In this document: one piece after another, positions 14,708 through 23,876 of the stretch | How positions within the stretch are numbered: the stretch's first letter is position 1 | Layout of the letters: each line of letters starts with the position of its first letter | IMG/VR virus record: IMGVR_UViG_3300033145_001465 | Span: 1 to 42,549 of that record | Source: a virus | Direction: 5' to 3' (one strand) | Length of the DNA: 42,549 nt | Translations under genes and position numbers: made by a program | Notes under the pieces: generated by a model | Told to the model about the DNA's origin: nothing | Databases searched by the model: none | The model's input: only the letters and a program-made list of their open reading frames with translations

Positions 14708-15715
14708 ATGGGAATACATGGCCGAAACAAAAATTTAGGGAACTACTGGGGCCCGGATATCCGAAGAGAGATCCGTGGCGACAACGTTAGTGAGAAAATG
14801 ATTCGCGCAAATCAACAGCATTTGACTGCGACGGGTTATTTTGCTTGGCTCTACCAGTCTATTGAAAGAAACAATCTTTGCAGTTGTGTTAACGCCCAGT
14901 CGGGTCAAGCATCAGATAATAAATGTTATACTTGTTATGGTACTGCCCGTATTGGCGGTTATGAGAGATACGGTTTTGATACTCAGTTCTTTTCGTCTTC
15001 GGATCTTGATGAGTTAACTCTAGTAAATGTTGAGCAGAATTTAAAGCGGACACCTAAAAGGTTGAAGTTGAAGACTGGTGAAACATCTGGTACAATAGTA
15101 AGTGAAAAATTCAGGGTTGAGAATCCTTTGTTAGCACCCTTCAGTTTTAGATTTAATGCTTATACTCCAGATAGTCAGAATTCGATGAAATTGGTTGAGT
15201 TTGCGATTAATGATGAGGTATCGTGGCGGGATATTGATGAGCTATCTAATTTGAAGATGCATTATGGCGATCTGAGGTTTAAGGTGACCCTGACGAGAAT
15301 AGGAAGTACTATTCAGAGTCCAGAATTTGAGATTTTTAGATTCCATTATCAAAATAATCGGGAGGCTATGCTCAAGATTTCAAGGGGAACTGGATCTCGG
15401 CGAAAAGATAGTCAGAATTGGGGGGAGACTGAGACTGAGGGAGGCCTACGTTTTTGGATAGGGCCTAAGCCATTGATAAGGGGATTTTTAGAACCTTTGA
15501 ATGAGGACGGAAGTGGCATAGTATCGGAATTAGCTCGTACGGAAAGCACTAAGAAGGGCGTCGACCCATTTTTTGAAATTTTAACTGGAACTCGGAAAGG
15601 GGAGAGGTATTTGATATTGACGGTGGCTAGGTCAGAACCTCTTGCAAGGTTAATTTCACAAAGAATGACGGTAAGGTTATTACAGGTAGATGAGATATTT
15701 TATAGGGTATTTTAG
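14708..15715 (+). CDS. Neck/head-completion-type protein with zinc-ribbon-like Cys cluster
   Basis: A 335-residue protein. Residues 58-76 contain C58-x-C60 and C73-x2-C76, ending KCYTCYGTARIGGYERYG; this CxxCYGT-GG segment looks like a zinc ribbon and recurs, to my knowledge, in neck-region virion proteins of large phages. The remainder is beta-rich (NPLLAPFSFRFNAYTPDSQN; DLRFKVTLTRIG). GGAG four bases before ATG serves as SD and belongs to the 34-base repeat, so translation may be modulated by that hairpin. Position between head and tail genes supports a connector role, which remains an inference. Confidence 0.45.
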   Translation: MGIHGRNKNLGNYWGPDIRREIRGDNVSEKMIRANQQHLTATGYFAWLYQSIERNNLCSCVNAQSGQASDNKCYTCYGTARIGGYERYGFDTQFFSSSDLDELTLVNVEQNLKRTPKRLKLKTGETSGTIVSEKFRVENPLLAPFSFRFNAYTPDSQNSMKLVEFAINDEVSWRDIDELSNLKMHYGDLRFKVTLTRIGSTIQSPEFEIFRFHYQNNREAMLKISRGTGSRRKDSQNWGETETEGGLRFWIGPKPLIRGFLEPLNEDGSGIVSELARTESTKKGVDPFFEILTGTRKGERYLILTVARSEPLARLISQRMTVRLLQVDEIFYRVF

Positions 15716-15794
15716 TCCGAGTAACTTTATTAAGTCATCTATTTGTCTTATATCCTATTTATATCGAATAAATTGAATATGTTTGGATTATTTT

Positions 15795-16400
15795 ATGCCT
15801 GAATTCCGCATAATTGTAGACCGAAAGGGTAAGGTAAATCGTTTACGGAATCCTGAGGTCTGGAAAGCCTATCAAAAGCGGGTGGTATGGTCTGTAACCG
15901 AAGAGGCGAAGACCTTTATATCACGTACCGCTGAAAGCTCGTTTAAAAATCCGACTGGTGGCGTTGCTAATGCGTGGTCGACATCCTTTAATGATGTAAC
16001 TATGCAGGGAAATATCCGCAATTCGAAGCCGTACGCATATTATTTGAATGCGGGTATAAAGCGTCAGCAAATGACTTGGTTATTGAATACTCCAGTAAGA
16101 GAGTACGAGGTGTGGCGGCATAGACGAAGGTTTGTTCCATATGGTACATCAGGAGCAACTGTCCATAAATACACTGCTCAGGCTCCAATTCCATTGAAAG
16201 TAGGCGGTGGAACGATCTTTAGGCGGGCTACTGCGAAAAGTATGCAAGAAGGAAAATGGATGCATCCGGGAATTGCTCCAATGGAATTTGTTGAGAGAGG
16301 GTTGGAAGCTTTTAAACGTGAGAGGCTCCCAGAATTGTTTAAGGATATTACGGTAGAGCTACTAGTCACTCCTGATATACCGGAAAGGCCAATAACGTAA
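15795..16400 (+). CDS. Putative tail-completion/minor tail protein
   Basis: A 201-residue protein from ATG 15795; the frame also opens at TTG 15783, and neither start has a clear SD. The C-terminal part GKWMHPGIAPMEFVERGLEA (about 155-174) matches the W-HPG-x-P-F motif seen in HK97 gp10-like tail-completion and minor tail proteins. The earlier KNPTGGVANAWS-type stretch and YLNAGI also fit that group (substrate-like S/T-rich loops around a small alpha-beta core). Stop and next start overlap as TAATG. The location just before tail terminator and sheath genes agrees. Confidence 0.5.
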   Translation: MPEFRIIVDRKGKVNRLRNPEVWKAYQKRVVWSVTEEAKTFISRTAESSFKNPTGGVANAWSTSFNDVTMQGNIRNSKPYAYYLNAGIKRQQMTWLLNTPVREYEVWRHRRRFVPYGTSGATVHKYTAQAPIPLKVGGGTIFRRATAKSMQEGKWMHPGIAPMEFVERGLEAFKRERLPELFKDITVELLVTPDIPERPIT

Positions 16401-17482
16401 TGGGCAGGATAGTAGTAAAGAAAATACCCGCAACAGTTCGTCCTGATGGGGTTCCATTCGGATTTGCTGAGCCTGTGGAGACATTGAAAGACGTTTTTGC
16501 TATAGAAGTGGCAAACTTTTTTAAGAGTAGATCAAAGTTGGACGAAATACCAAATATTGAGAAATTCCATTTTGACGACCCAGCAGATATGGAGGATGAG
16601 CAGGCTGCTCAATTAGCTACTTGGGTTCACATTATTGAGCAGTATCCTGATTTTATGCAGAGGGTTCCATTGATTGCAATTACGACCGCATCGGGTCAAC
16701 AAAGGAAGCTGGGGTTTGGCAATCAGTTTGTTGGAGTATTCTGGAATGTTTCTCTAATCAAGTCTGGCACGTTCGAGCCGTTCGCTTTGGCCGATGAGTT
16801 AGTTTTGAATTTTGAGGTTGATGGTGTAGCTTCTACTTTGACATTTGATGCGACCCAGTTTTTGAATATTAATGCTGTCTCTGCTAAGGATTTATCTGAG
16901 TATATAAATTGGTGGTCACCTGAGTTACAGGCTACAGAATATGAGACAACCGTGAATGGTGAGTCAAGAACGGGTATAGCATTGCAACCCAGCAATCCGA
17001 ATATTCCAGCTGTCCCTACTAGCATAGAAATATTGAGTAGTGGAGATTTAAATACGATTTTAGGTATTGCGAGTGGAACAAAGAGTGATAGTAGGGACGA
17101 CCCACCTTTGCATAGGTTTCAGTATGCAATGCAAATGACGTTAGGATTAGACGTAGGAGCTGAGTCAGAGAACGTGAGAAAGCAGTTGGTCGATATCCTT
17201 GGTTCTTATCTGTTCTTTTATTTGGAAGAGAGGGATTTTACATTTTTCGGTGCGTCGAATATGGAGGATGCGAATGGAGTTATAACACCACAACGATTTC
17301 AGATTATTGTAGGTGAAACAATAGCAAAAGGTGGCGAAGCAGAGGTTCCGAGGCCTGATGGCGATGGCACTCAAAAGATTTTTGTAGACCGATACTCCGT
17401 ACCGGTGACCATGCTTCAATTTCTGGATCGTCCACAAGATGGAGACGACCAGGGAGAAGTTACAAATTTCATAGATCCATAA
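16400..17482 (+). CDS. Pre-sheath tail protein, possible tail terminator
   Basis: A 360-residue protein immediately upstream of the sheath gene, where myophages usually encode the tail terminator or a neck-tail adaptor. It has a central module (about 131-226: ELVLNFEVDGVASTLTFDAT ... GDLNTILGIASG) related to modules in the beta-helix, sheath and fibre-region proteins here. The flanking parts are alpha-beta: VHIIEQYPDFMQRVPLIAIT before, and VRKQLVDILGSYLFFYLEER after. One can read it as a terminator-like fold split by the inserted module. No named family is recognised. Confidence 0.45.
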   Translation: MGRIVVKKIPATVRPDGVPFGFAEPVETLKDVFAIEVANFFKSRSKLDEIPNIEKFHFDDPADMEDEQAAQLATWVHIIEQYPDFMQRVPLIAITTASGQQRKLGFGNQFVGVFWNVSLIKSGTFEPFALADELVLNFEVDGVASTLTFDATQFLNINAVSAKDLSEYINWWSPELQATEYETTVNGESRTGIALQPSNPNIPAVPTSIEILSSGDLNTILGIASGTKSDSRDDPPLHRFQYAMQMTLGLDVGAESENVRKQLVDILGSYLFFYLEERDFTFFGASNMEDANGVITPQRFQIIVGETIAKGGEAEVPRPDGDGTQKIFVDRYSVPVTMLQFLDRPQDGDDQGEVTNFIDP

Positions 17483-17494
17483 GGAGGTAATGAG

Positions 17495-19522
17495 ATGGCA
17501 GGAGGTTACACTCCACCGGGAGTTAGAGTATCGGAAGTTCCCCGAGGCGCAGCAGTCGCTATCGGTACTGTTCCGTTAGCTCTATGCCTGGTAGGTATAG
17601 GAGACAAGGAAAAACAAGAGTCGAATGAGGTGGTCTTGAGAGGTCAGGTGCTACAGGAGACCTTAACTGTATCAGGTTCAAGTCCTCATATTGCAACGTT
17701 AATAAATTCGTCTAATCAGGAGATCAATCAGACTGTCTTGTACAAGGATGATGTGGCATTGCCGGGACAGTCATTCGTTTACGACCTTGCAACCCAGATT
17801 ACGATTAGTGATCTGTTTTATGAAGCAGGGGCAGTCTATAAGATAGATTACGTCACACTTGATCTTTTGACGGATGAGCTACAGTATGATAGCGTAGCAT
17901 CTATTCAGGCTGTAGGATCTGCCCCGGGGCTAACAGATTTTATTTCAGGGACTGATTTTATTCTGACTGGGGATACTGTTGCTTGGCAGGCATACGTTGC
18001 CGCCACGTTGACTGGAGCAGCAGAGACGTATGATTTATCATTGCTGGATACAATTAAGATTGCTCTTGATGGGCGAGGCCCGATCGAGATAACGATCACT
18101 GGAACTGTCCAAACAGCAGTTACAGCATTGGAAGTAGCCGCCGATATTAATACCGCATTAACAGGGTCAGCGCTTTATGGTGCAGGTTATGGAACAGTCG
18201 TAGTAGGAACAACGGGTTCTGTTGTTCTGACATGTCCAAATACAGTACTTACAGCAGAAGGAGAGAGTACAAGTATTGAGTTCTTGGCTCCCTCTGTGAA
18301 AGACGCAACTGTTTTAATATTTGGAGTACCTGTTGGAACGTTTATACAGGGATCTGTAAAAAGGCCAACGGTCGGCGCAACTTACTACGTCACATATAAG
18401 TACGATCGCCCAGCAGACGAGTTCAACACGCCGATTCAGGTATTTAATACTGATGACGCTTTCGCCTTGGTTGGTAACCCTTCGTTGATTAATCAGTTAG
18501 CTATCGCTTCGGAGATAGCATTTTTGAATTCAGCACCTGCTATTTATGTCGTAATAATCGAAGACGCAGACGAAGACGACGTCTATACAGATAATGATTA
18601 CATTGTTGGTATACAGGGCACCGAAGGATTTGGAGGGGTTACTGAGATTGTAGCTCTGTCGACCCGGTTACAGGTTCAGTCGTATTTGGTTGATAGCGTT
18701 ACGCAGCAGTCTTCGGAGAGTGTTGGAAACAGACGTCGAGCGTGGTTTGGTATGGCTCGTGGAACTCTTGTCGGAAATACAACAACTGTAGACACTTTTG
18801 TTTATAGGGCTGCCGTTACACTACAAGTTGTAAATACTTCGCCTGGACGTGGTAGGCTTATCTTGCTTGCCCCGTCTAACGTATCTCGAACCGTTAGATT
18901 GGCTGATGGGACAGACGCATGGATAAGCTTGGATGGGACATATCTTGCAACGGCTGTCGCAGCTTTACAGACCAGTTTCACCAGTATGTCGCAGACTCTG
19001 CTTCGTCGCACATTAGTAGGGTTTAACGCAGATGACTTCCAGACCTATCTGGATCAGGAAGCGGGTATTCTTGGTGGCGGTGGTTGCTTGGTGGTCAGAC
19101 CAGTGGGCGGTATTCCAACGATTATTGATCCACTGACAACTGAGGCTGGAGGGGCCAACGATCCAAATTACAGTGAGATATCTGCTCGGACGCAGGCGGA
19201 TTTAGTGGCTACGTTTTTGGAGGATCGGTTGAATGCTTCATTGGTTGGAGCTGTACCGTCTTCACTCTCAGCATTTACTACAACGGCGAAAGGGTTGATC
19301 GGAGCATTGTTGACTGCTCTTATTACTGCTGGGGAGATTGGGCCCTACGAAGATCAGAATGGGGTGCCAAGGGCGATTGACTATAGTACAGACGTAATAG
19401 TTACGCCGATAGTCGGTGATCGAACAGCATTTAAGTTCAGATTTTATTTTCAAGCTCGTTTTCCGGTCAAAAGGCTGTTCGGTGAATTCAGTGTGGGTGG
19501 AGCAGTGCCCACTTCGGCATAA
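17495..19522 (+). CDS. Tail sheath protein
   Basis: A 675-residue protein with a strong SD (AAGGAGGTAATGAG). The N-terminus, YTPPGVRVSEVPRGAAVAIG, is the classic sheath opening (Y-xPGVxVxE followed by a strand). The C-terminal 130 residues, with DYSTDVIVTPIVGDRTAFKF then RFYFQARFPVKRLFGEFSV, match the conserved sheath subdomain that joins neighbouring subunits. Middle residues about 178-281 carry an inserted module shared with other virion proteins. It polymerises around the tube and contracts on infection. The tube gene follows after 14 bases. Confidence 0.9.
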   Translation: MAGGYTPPGVRVSEVPRGAAVAIGTVPLALCLVGIGDKEKQESNEVVLRGQVLQETLTVSGSSPHIATLINSSNQEINQTVLYKDDVALPGQSFVYDLATQITISDLFYEAGAVYKIDYVTLDLLTDELQYDSVASIQAVGSAPGLTDFISGTDFILTGDTVAWQAYVAATLTGAAETYDLSLLDTIKIALDGRGPIEITITGTVQTAVTALEVAADINTALTGSALYGAGYGTVVVGTTGSVVLTCPNTVLTAEGESTSIEFLAPSVKDATVLIFGVPVGTFIQGSVKRPTVGATYYVTYKYDRPADEFNTPIQVFNTDDAFALVGNPSLINQLAIASEIAFLNSAPAIYVVIIEDADEDDVYTDNDYIVGIQGTEGFGGVTEIVALSTRLQVQSYLVDSVTQQSSESVGNRRRAWFGMARGTLVGNTTTVDTFVYRAAVTLQVVNTSPGRGRLILLAPSNVSRTVRLADGTDAWISLDGTYLATAVAALQTSFTSMSQTLLRRTLVGFNADDFQTYLDQEAGILGGGGCLVVRPVGGIPTIIDPLTTEAGGANDPNYSEISARTQADLVATFLEDRLNASLVGAVPSSLSAFTTTAKGLIGALLTALITAGEIGPYEDQNGVPRAIDYSTDVIVTPIVGDRTAFKFRFYFQARFPVKRLFGEFSVGGAVPTSA

Positions 19523-19536
19523 GGAGGTGAAAGAAA

Positions 19537-20004
19537 ATGACTAATCCACCTGTCACAACTGTTCGTACAAGTCATGGTATATCCATTCAGACGGAGCAGG
19601 GAGTAGTAATAGGTTTTATTCAGAGTTTTCAGCCTGGCCAGAATAGGGGAGTAACGCCTATTTATGAGCTGAATGCAGAGACATCTGGGATTCCGGTCGA
19701 GAATGTCCCTGGAAACGTCGGTAATTTGATACTCCAAGTATCTCGTTATGATATTTATCCACAGAGGATGGAACAGGTTTTCGGAACGAGAGACTTTGAA
19801 ATGCTTTCAGATCAAAATCGACCATTCTTGGTGCGCGAGATTCAAAGAGTGCCCACAGGAGACGGTACATCCTTTACGGAGGAAGTCCGTCAGTATGTTG
19901 GGTGCTGGTTTACTTCTATCGGAAGAAACTATGCATCTAGTGATACCCGCATAGTCATGGTAAGTGCCAGTCTGGCATATTTGAGAAAAGAACGTTTACA
20001 ATAA
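19537..20004 (+). CDS. Tail tube protein
   Basis: A 155-residue protein directly after the sheath, with a very strong SD whose leader (GGAGGTGAAAGAAAA) is identical to that of the capsid gene, fitting a highly expressed tube subunit. The sequence is beta-rich, with PVENVPGNVGNLILQVSRYD and a final YASSDTRIVMVSASLAYLRK, and the size is normal for tube proteins of myophages. The assignment rests on gene order (sheath-tube-chaperone-tape measure) and size more than on a sequence motif. Confidence 0.8.
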   Translation: MTNPPVTTVRTSHGISIQTEQGVVIGFIQSFQPGQNRGVTPIYELNAETSGIPVENVPGNVGNLILQVSRYDIYPQRMEQVFGTRDFEMLSDQNRPFLVREIQRVPTGDGTSFTEEVRQYVGCWFTSIGRNYASSDTRIVMVSASLAYLRKERLQ

Positions 20005-20033
20005 TTAACTTGACCCGAAAGGAGGTTGCATAA

Positions 20034-20498
20034 ATGCAAACACAACCGGAGAGTCGTCACCAGGTATTAAGGGATCTGGCAAGTGACTTGGAAAAGGGAT
20101 TTATTGAGGATACATTTGAGGTACATGGACGCAGATGGACTTTGCGCACTTTGAATGATGGAGAGGAGACCTGGTCCGATAAGTTTGTTGCAGCTTCAAA
20201 CTCAGTTGCTATTATCACGACTAGGAGAGCAGCGAAATTATCGGTGGCCATTCAGGCAGTGAATGACGTTCAATTGAAAGACTTATTTACATTACCTGAA
20301 AGTAACTTCGACGAGAAGAAAGTTAAAGAGTATATAGAAAGCAATTCAGTGCGGCATAGGTTTTGGCTGGCTGAGCAAATGTATGAGTATCTTTCAGAAC
20401 AGCCTGCTAATATGGATGGGTTGGTGATTCAATTACATGCAAAGTTCATGGAGTTGGAGAAAAGGGTTAAGGAGGTTTCAGAGAACCTAAAAAACTGA
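20034..20498 (+). CDS. Tail assembly chaperone, short (gpG-like) product
   Basis: A 154-residue protein between tube and tape-measure genes, with SD AAAGGAGG. N-terminal FEVHGRRWTLRTLNDGEETW is typical of tail assembly chaperones; the rest is helical. It ends KEVSENLKN at TGA 20496. The last codons contain the slippery heptamer A AAA AAC, and a long -1 frame follows, as in lambda gpG/gpGT and its relatives. Chaperones of this kind coat the tape measure during tail assembly and are absent from the virion. Confidence 0.8.
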   Translation: MQTQPESRHQVLRDLASDLEKGFIEDTFEVHGRRWTLRTLNDGEETWSDKFVAASNSVAIITTRRAAKLSVAIQAVNDVQLKDLFTLPESNFDEKKVKEYIESNSVRHRFWLAEQMYEYLSEQPANMDGLVIQLHAKFMELEKRVKEVSENLKN

Positions 20499-20559
20499 TT
20501 AGTGAGTCCCCTAATCTGGAGTTGAAAAGTTACGTAATGTCACGTAAAGGGGGACTCAC
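20468..20559 (+). promoter_or_regulatory. Programmed -1 frameshift signal
   Basis: Three elements are in line. An SD-like TAAGGAGG (20468-20475) lies 13 bases before the slippery heptamer A AAA AAC (20489-20495), correctly phased as CTA AAA AAC before TGA. A perfect 10-bp stem follows: GTGAGTCCCC (20502-20511) with GGGGACTCAC (20550-20559), beginning 6 bases after the heptamer. The loop itself holds a small stem TTACGT/ACGTAA. Upstream SD plus downstream stem is the dnaX type of bacterial -1 stimulator. Confidence 0.9.
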
Positions 20560-21016
20560 AAGTTCTAATGATCTAGAAAGTATGACTCAGATTCGATGGC
20601 TGTTTGAGTATCATAGTCTGGTCAAGAAAGAGACTGAGTATTGGGAGACCGCTCGGCGATTAATTATCTCTTTATTTGGTTTGAATTTGTTCGGAAGAGC
20701 GGGTTTGAGCACATTGGAAGAGGATGAGTTAGGCCGATTTAAGGATGCAGGTATTAACGAAGCAGACCTGTTTTTACCTTTAACAATGTTCATTAATCCG
20801 ATGATGAATGAGAAGCTTATCAGTGGGTATTTTGAGGATCAAGAAGTTGATAAGGCTATGGCCGATATGGATTTTGAACTGTTGGACCCAGATTCATTTG
20901 AAACGGATTTGGAAGTCTTACTTGACGGGAGAGAGTTTAAGGTGGAAGAGGAAGCCAGGACTCCTACTACTTCTGATTCGAAACCGAAAGAGAAGACAAT
21001 TATTATTGAGGATTAG
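20495..21016 (+). CDS. Tail assembly chaperone, -1 frame extension (gpT-like)
   Basis: This frame has no good start of its own: it opens at the slippery site and continues LISESPNLELKSYVMSRKGG. After slippage the fusion is about 327 residues (154-residue N-part plus this extension). The extension is helical (IRWLFEYHSLVKKETEYWET) and ends in an acidic, Ser/Thr-rich tail (KVEEEARTPTTSDSKPKEKT). It stops 2 bases before the tape-measure ATG. In characterised phages the fused form links chaperone to tape measure and tube. An ATG at 20537 is possible as an independent start but lacks an SD. Confidence 0.75.
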   Translation: MISESPNLELKSYVMSRKGGLTSSNDLESMTQIRWLFEYHSLVKKETEYWETARRLIISLFGLNLFGRAGLSTLEEDELGRFKDAGINEADLFLPLTMFINPMMNEKLISGYFEDQEVDKAMADMDFELLDPDSFETDLEVLLDGREFKVEEEARTPTTSDSKPKEKTIIIED

Positions 21017-21018
21017 GT

Positions 21019-23007
21019 ATGCCTGAACCATTATTAGATATTCCAGTACAACTTGAAGGGTTGATGGATGCTCAGAATGAGCTGGTTACATTTGCTGAGC
21101 AATCAACTGCCCATTTTGATGAGTTATCGGGAGCAGTTACTCGTTTAATGCAGAGTCAGGACCAGTTGTTACAGCAACTGAAAGCACAGATTCAGGTTGA
21201 ATCTACAGAGGTGTGGAAGGTTCGTCAGGGAGAGATTGAAGAGACAAAGCAGAAATTGGCAGAGTTAAGGCAAGAGGCTGAGGCTACTGGGGATTCATTG
21301 AAGACAACTGGCGGCGGCGTGATGGAGTGGATAAGCAAAGCACCTGGTGGGTTAATGTCAAAAATGCCGGGCAGTACTTTGATGCAGGGTGGTTTAATTG
21401 GATTACTTCTGTATGGCTTTTCTGAATTGGGTAGAATTGAGACAGAGGCGAATCGTCTTGGCCAGGTTTTTGAAGCGTCTAGTAATAAGGCAGTCGTCGG
21501 AACGAGGGGGGTAGCAGAAAGCTTTAGGCATTTGGAAGAGGAATCTTTAGTAGCTCGAGAACAAATGAGGGGAGTGGTGGAACAGTTTGCAAGGGTTGGG
21601 ATGTCTTCGGAGGAGTTAACACATCATATTCATGACGTAAAAGAGAATATAGCAGCAGCAGCAATGGCTTTTGATGCATTCTTAGAACGTCCAATGGGAG
21701 CTTCGGCTAAAGATATGATTCAGTTGATGGATAGATACAAGCTTTCGAGTAAGGAGTTGATTGAGACTTACGGTGGGATTACTATGGCGGCCCGTGAATC
21801 TGGGATAGGCACTGAGCGGTTTATGGCCGCCGTTTTTGATTCGTCAAGAGCTTTGAAAACATATGGGATAGATATAAAGAGCATATCGGGATTATTGCTT
21901 GATATGCTAAAGAGTGCAGAGAATGTAAACATGGGAGTTGAGGCTTCATTGACTGGTGCAGTAGGACTAGCTCAGGGAGTTTCAAGGTTACCTACGTCTT
22001 GGCAAGCCGTTATTGGACAGGAATTAGCTGGGGGAGACGTAAGCGCACTAGTGGGATTAATGCAATTTCAGCAGGGGTTTATGAAGGCCGGCGGCGGTAA
22101 TCAGGAAGATCTGGCTCGGATATTGCAAATTATGGTTAGTAAGTTAGAAGTTGCTATACCTAGTGGTCTCACCGGTGAAGATCTGAAAGCAGCAAGGTTT
22201 CAGGCTTATAAACAGGTGTTTAATTTATCGCCAGAATCTGCAAGTATGCTAGCCGGTATGACAGATAGGTTGTTGGGAAAGGGTATGGCGGGGCTTGGCG
22301 CAGATTTGAAGATGACAGCACAGGAACAGAAACAGCTTGGTACTGAATTGCTGAGTGAAGCTCAGAGACAGACTAATTGGCAACAGGCTACTAAGTTAAT
22401 TATGGGCGGTATTGGTGATGTGGCTATGGCTATATTAGATATTTTAGCAACTGGTATTGGATCTTTTATGGCTTTTGTAGCTTATGTTCAGGGTTGGATC
22501 GAACGTGATCCTACACAGAGGTTGCAGTCATCTGTGGCACTTCAAGCGTACGCAGATAGGATTAGTGGTAGTACGTCGGACATGATGGCAGGGATAAAAA
22601 AGATAGCGCGGGGCACGGGTGCGTTTGGGTCGTCTAGTCCTTTTGAACCTATAGTAAGGTCTGGCGATATTCTCCGTCAAGGGATGGAACGGAGGTTGGC
22701 GTCGGCCGAAGGACGGGGTACACCAACTGGGGCAATGAGGGGATTTATGAATGAAATGTATACCCTGATTAGTACGGGCAAACCAGTTCCAGATCCACGT
22801 TGGCGGGATACTGATTGGGGAGGATTCTTGTTTGGTGGAGCTGGCGGCCCAGCTTCGAATATTCCACGGGGGGCTGGTACATTATTTACTGGTGATCAAT
22901 CGTCTAATCAAGCAACAGCCTCAGGCGAGTTTATTATTGTTAAGATACCTGTTTCTGAGATCACTGCAGCTCAGGCTGCTCAGCAGAGTCAGACAGAACC
23001 GGAGTAG
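21019..23007 (+). CDS. Tape measure protein
   Basis: A 662-residue protein in the tape-measure position, right after the chaperone. Residues about 25-100 are a long coiled-coil (QSQDQLLQQLKAQIQVESTE), then Gly-rich hydrophobic segments (GSTLMQGGLIGLLLYGFSEL at about 118-137 and IGDVAMAILDILATGIGSFM near 475-494) of the kind that insert in the host membrane. The remainder is helical with Ala/Gly/Met-rich stretches. It sets tail length; at the usual 0.15 nm per residue this suggests a tail of roughly 100 nm (inference). It ends in a polar tail. Confidence 0.75.
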   Translation: MPEPLLDIPVQLEGLMDAQNELVTFAEQSTAHFDELSGAVTRLMQSQDQLLQQLKAQIQVESTEVWKVRQGEIEETKQKLAELRQEAEATGDSLKTTGGGVMEWISKAPGGLMSKMPGSTLMQGGLIGLLLYGFSELGRIETEANRLGQVFEASSNKAVVGTRGVAESFRHLEEESLVAREQMRGVVEQFARVGMSSEELTHHIHDVKENIAAAAMAFDAFLERPMGASAKDMIQLMDRYKLSSKELIETYGGITMAARESGIGTERFMAAVFDSSRALKTYGIDIKSISGLLLDMLKSAENVNMGVEASLTGAVGLAQGVSRLPTSWQAVIGQELAGGDVSALVGLMQFQQGFMKAGGGNQEDLARILQIMVSKLEVAIPSGLTGEDLKAARFQAYKQVFNLSPESASMLAGMTDRLLGKGMAGLGADLKMTAQEQKQLGTELLSEAQRQTNWQQATKLIMGGIGDVAMAILDILATGIGSFMAFVAYVQGWIERDPTQRLQSSVALQAYADRISGSTSDMMAGIKKIARGTGAFGSSSPFEPIVRSGDILRQGMERRLASAEGRGTPTGAMRGFMNEMYTLISTGKPVPDPRWRDTDWGGFLFGGAGGPASNIPRGAGTLFTGDQSSNQATASGEFIIVKIPVSEITAAQAAQQSQTEPE

Positions 23008-23011
23008 ATAG

Positions 23012-23698
23012 ATGTCAACTTTACCTTTTGGTGCAAGTATATCTAGTGTTTTTAATCGCATGCTGTTTCAAGAAGGAACGGCAGCAAATGTGCGAGGAAG
23101 GATTCCGGTCGTATGGGAATCACCTTTGTCTATGAGGGAAGGAAGATCATTACGCATGGTGATCAATCCTCAAGCAATAGAATTTCAACAGGCGAAAAGG
23201 ATAACTCAAAGAGATGTAATTGGTGGAAAGGTATTTTATCATTGGACAGATGCGCGAGGTTTGAATAATGATGTATTAACCTTAACATTTAGGGGGTTAA
23301 CTGGGAGTATTGACCCGAACGTTTTAAGAACTCAGGGAACAGCTGGCCGTCCGTACGCCTTGGGGAACATGGCGAAGCATTTAGCTTGGACGAAATTATA
23401 TCAGATGACTGCAGATCCAATTAGAGACCCACTGACTAATCGGTTGAATCTGACGACTTGCACATTACAGACAGTGTTGATTCCAGTGCCGATCCAGTTT
23501 GAGGGACATTTTCCGGCAGTTATGTCGTTTTCGGATACTGCTGAGCAACCTTATAATAAGGCTTATTCGTTTCAGTTTGTGGTGAAATCGATTACGCCGC
23601 CTTTGAATACGTTGGTATCTCTTATGCAGTTAGCATTTGTCACAGGGGCAGATTTATCTGCCTTACAGAGACCCTTAGCAACGCTATCATCATTATAG
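23012..23698 (+). CDS. Baseplate protein, hub-proximal (gp53/LysM-region type)
   Basis: A 228-residue protein 4 bases after the tape measure, with GGAG SD. The segment MVINPQAIEFQQAKRITQRD followed by GGKVFYHWTDARGLNNDVLT has the form I associate with the tail-tube-initiator or LysM-type baseplate protein that follows the tape measure in many myophages (N-P-x-I, T-x-GG, a W-x-x-G strand). A C-terminal LysM domain is not evident. The baseplate role is therefore inferred from order and this N-terminal pattern. After its stop comes the deleted tnpB relic. Confidence 0.5.
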   Translation: MSTLPFGASISSVFNRMLFQEGTAANVRGRIPVVWESPLSMREGRSLRMVINPQAIEFQQAKRITQRDVIGGKVFYHWTDARGLNNDVLTLTFRGLTGSIDPNVLRTQGTAGRPYALGNMAKHLAWTKLYQMTADPIRDPLTNRLNLTTCTLQTVLIPVPIQFEGHFPAVMSFSDTAEQPYNKAYSFQFVVKSITPPLNTLVSLMQLAFVTGADLSALQRPLATLSSL

Positions 23699-23729
23699 TA
23701 GAATAGGAAGTTATTTAAGAGTAAAACTA

Positions 23730-23876
23730 ATGAAACTAAGAAGAACATACAAGTATAGGCTGAATCCAAATAAAAAGCAGGCTGCTATATTAGAGTCTAC
23801 ATTAGAATTAGACAGAGATGTAAATGCCACTAGAAATATACTGACAGAATATAACACACTTGTTTCCGGGATTTAG
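23730..23876 (+). pseudogene. tnpB: tnpB relic: N- and C-termini joined by an internal deletion
   Basis: ATG 23730 opens a 48-residue frame. Its first part, MKLRRTYKYRLNPNKKQAAI then LESTLEL, is the standard N-terminus of IS605-type TnpB (Y-KYRLxPxxxQ). It runs straight into DRDVNATRNIL, the last RuvC motif, so some 300 or more residues between are missing. The C-terminal part equals bases 1-34 of the window. The frame then reads on into the start of the hub gene and stops at TAG 23874. No SD precedes it. It is not a functional nuclease. Confidence 0.85.

Noticed and set aside
15716-15794. Promoter in the AT-rich 79-base gap
   Set aside because: TATATC/TATTTATAT strings are present, but no -35 at fitting distance; AT-rich noise is as likely.
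20537-21016. Separate gene starting at ATG 20537 for the chaperone extension
   Set aside because: No SD before it, and the frameshift signal explains the frame better.
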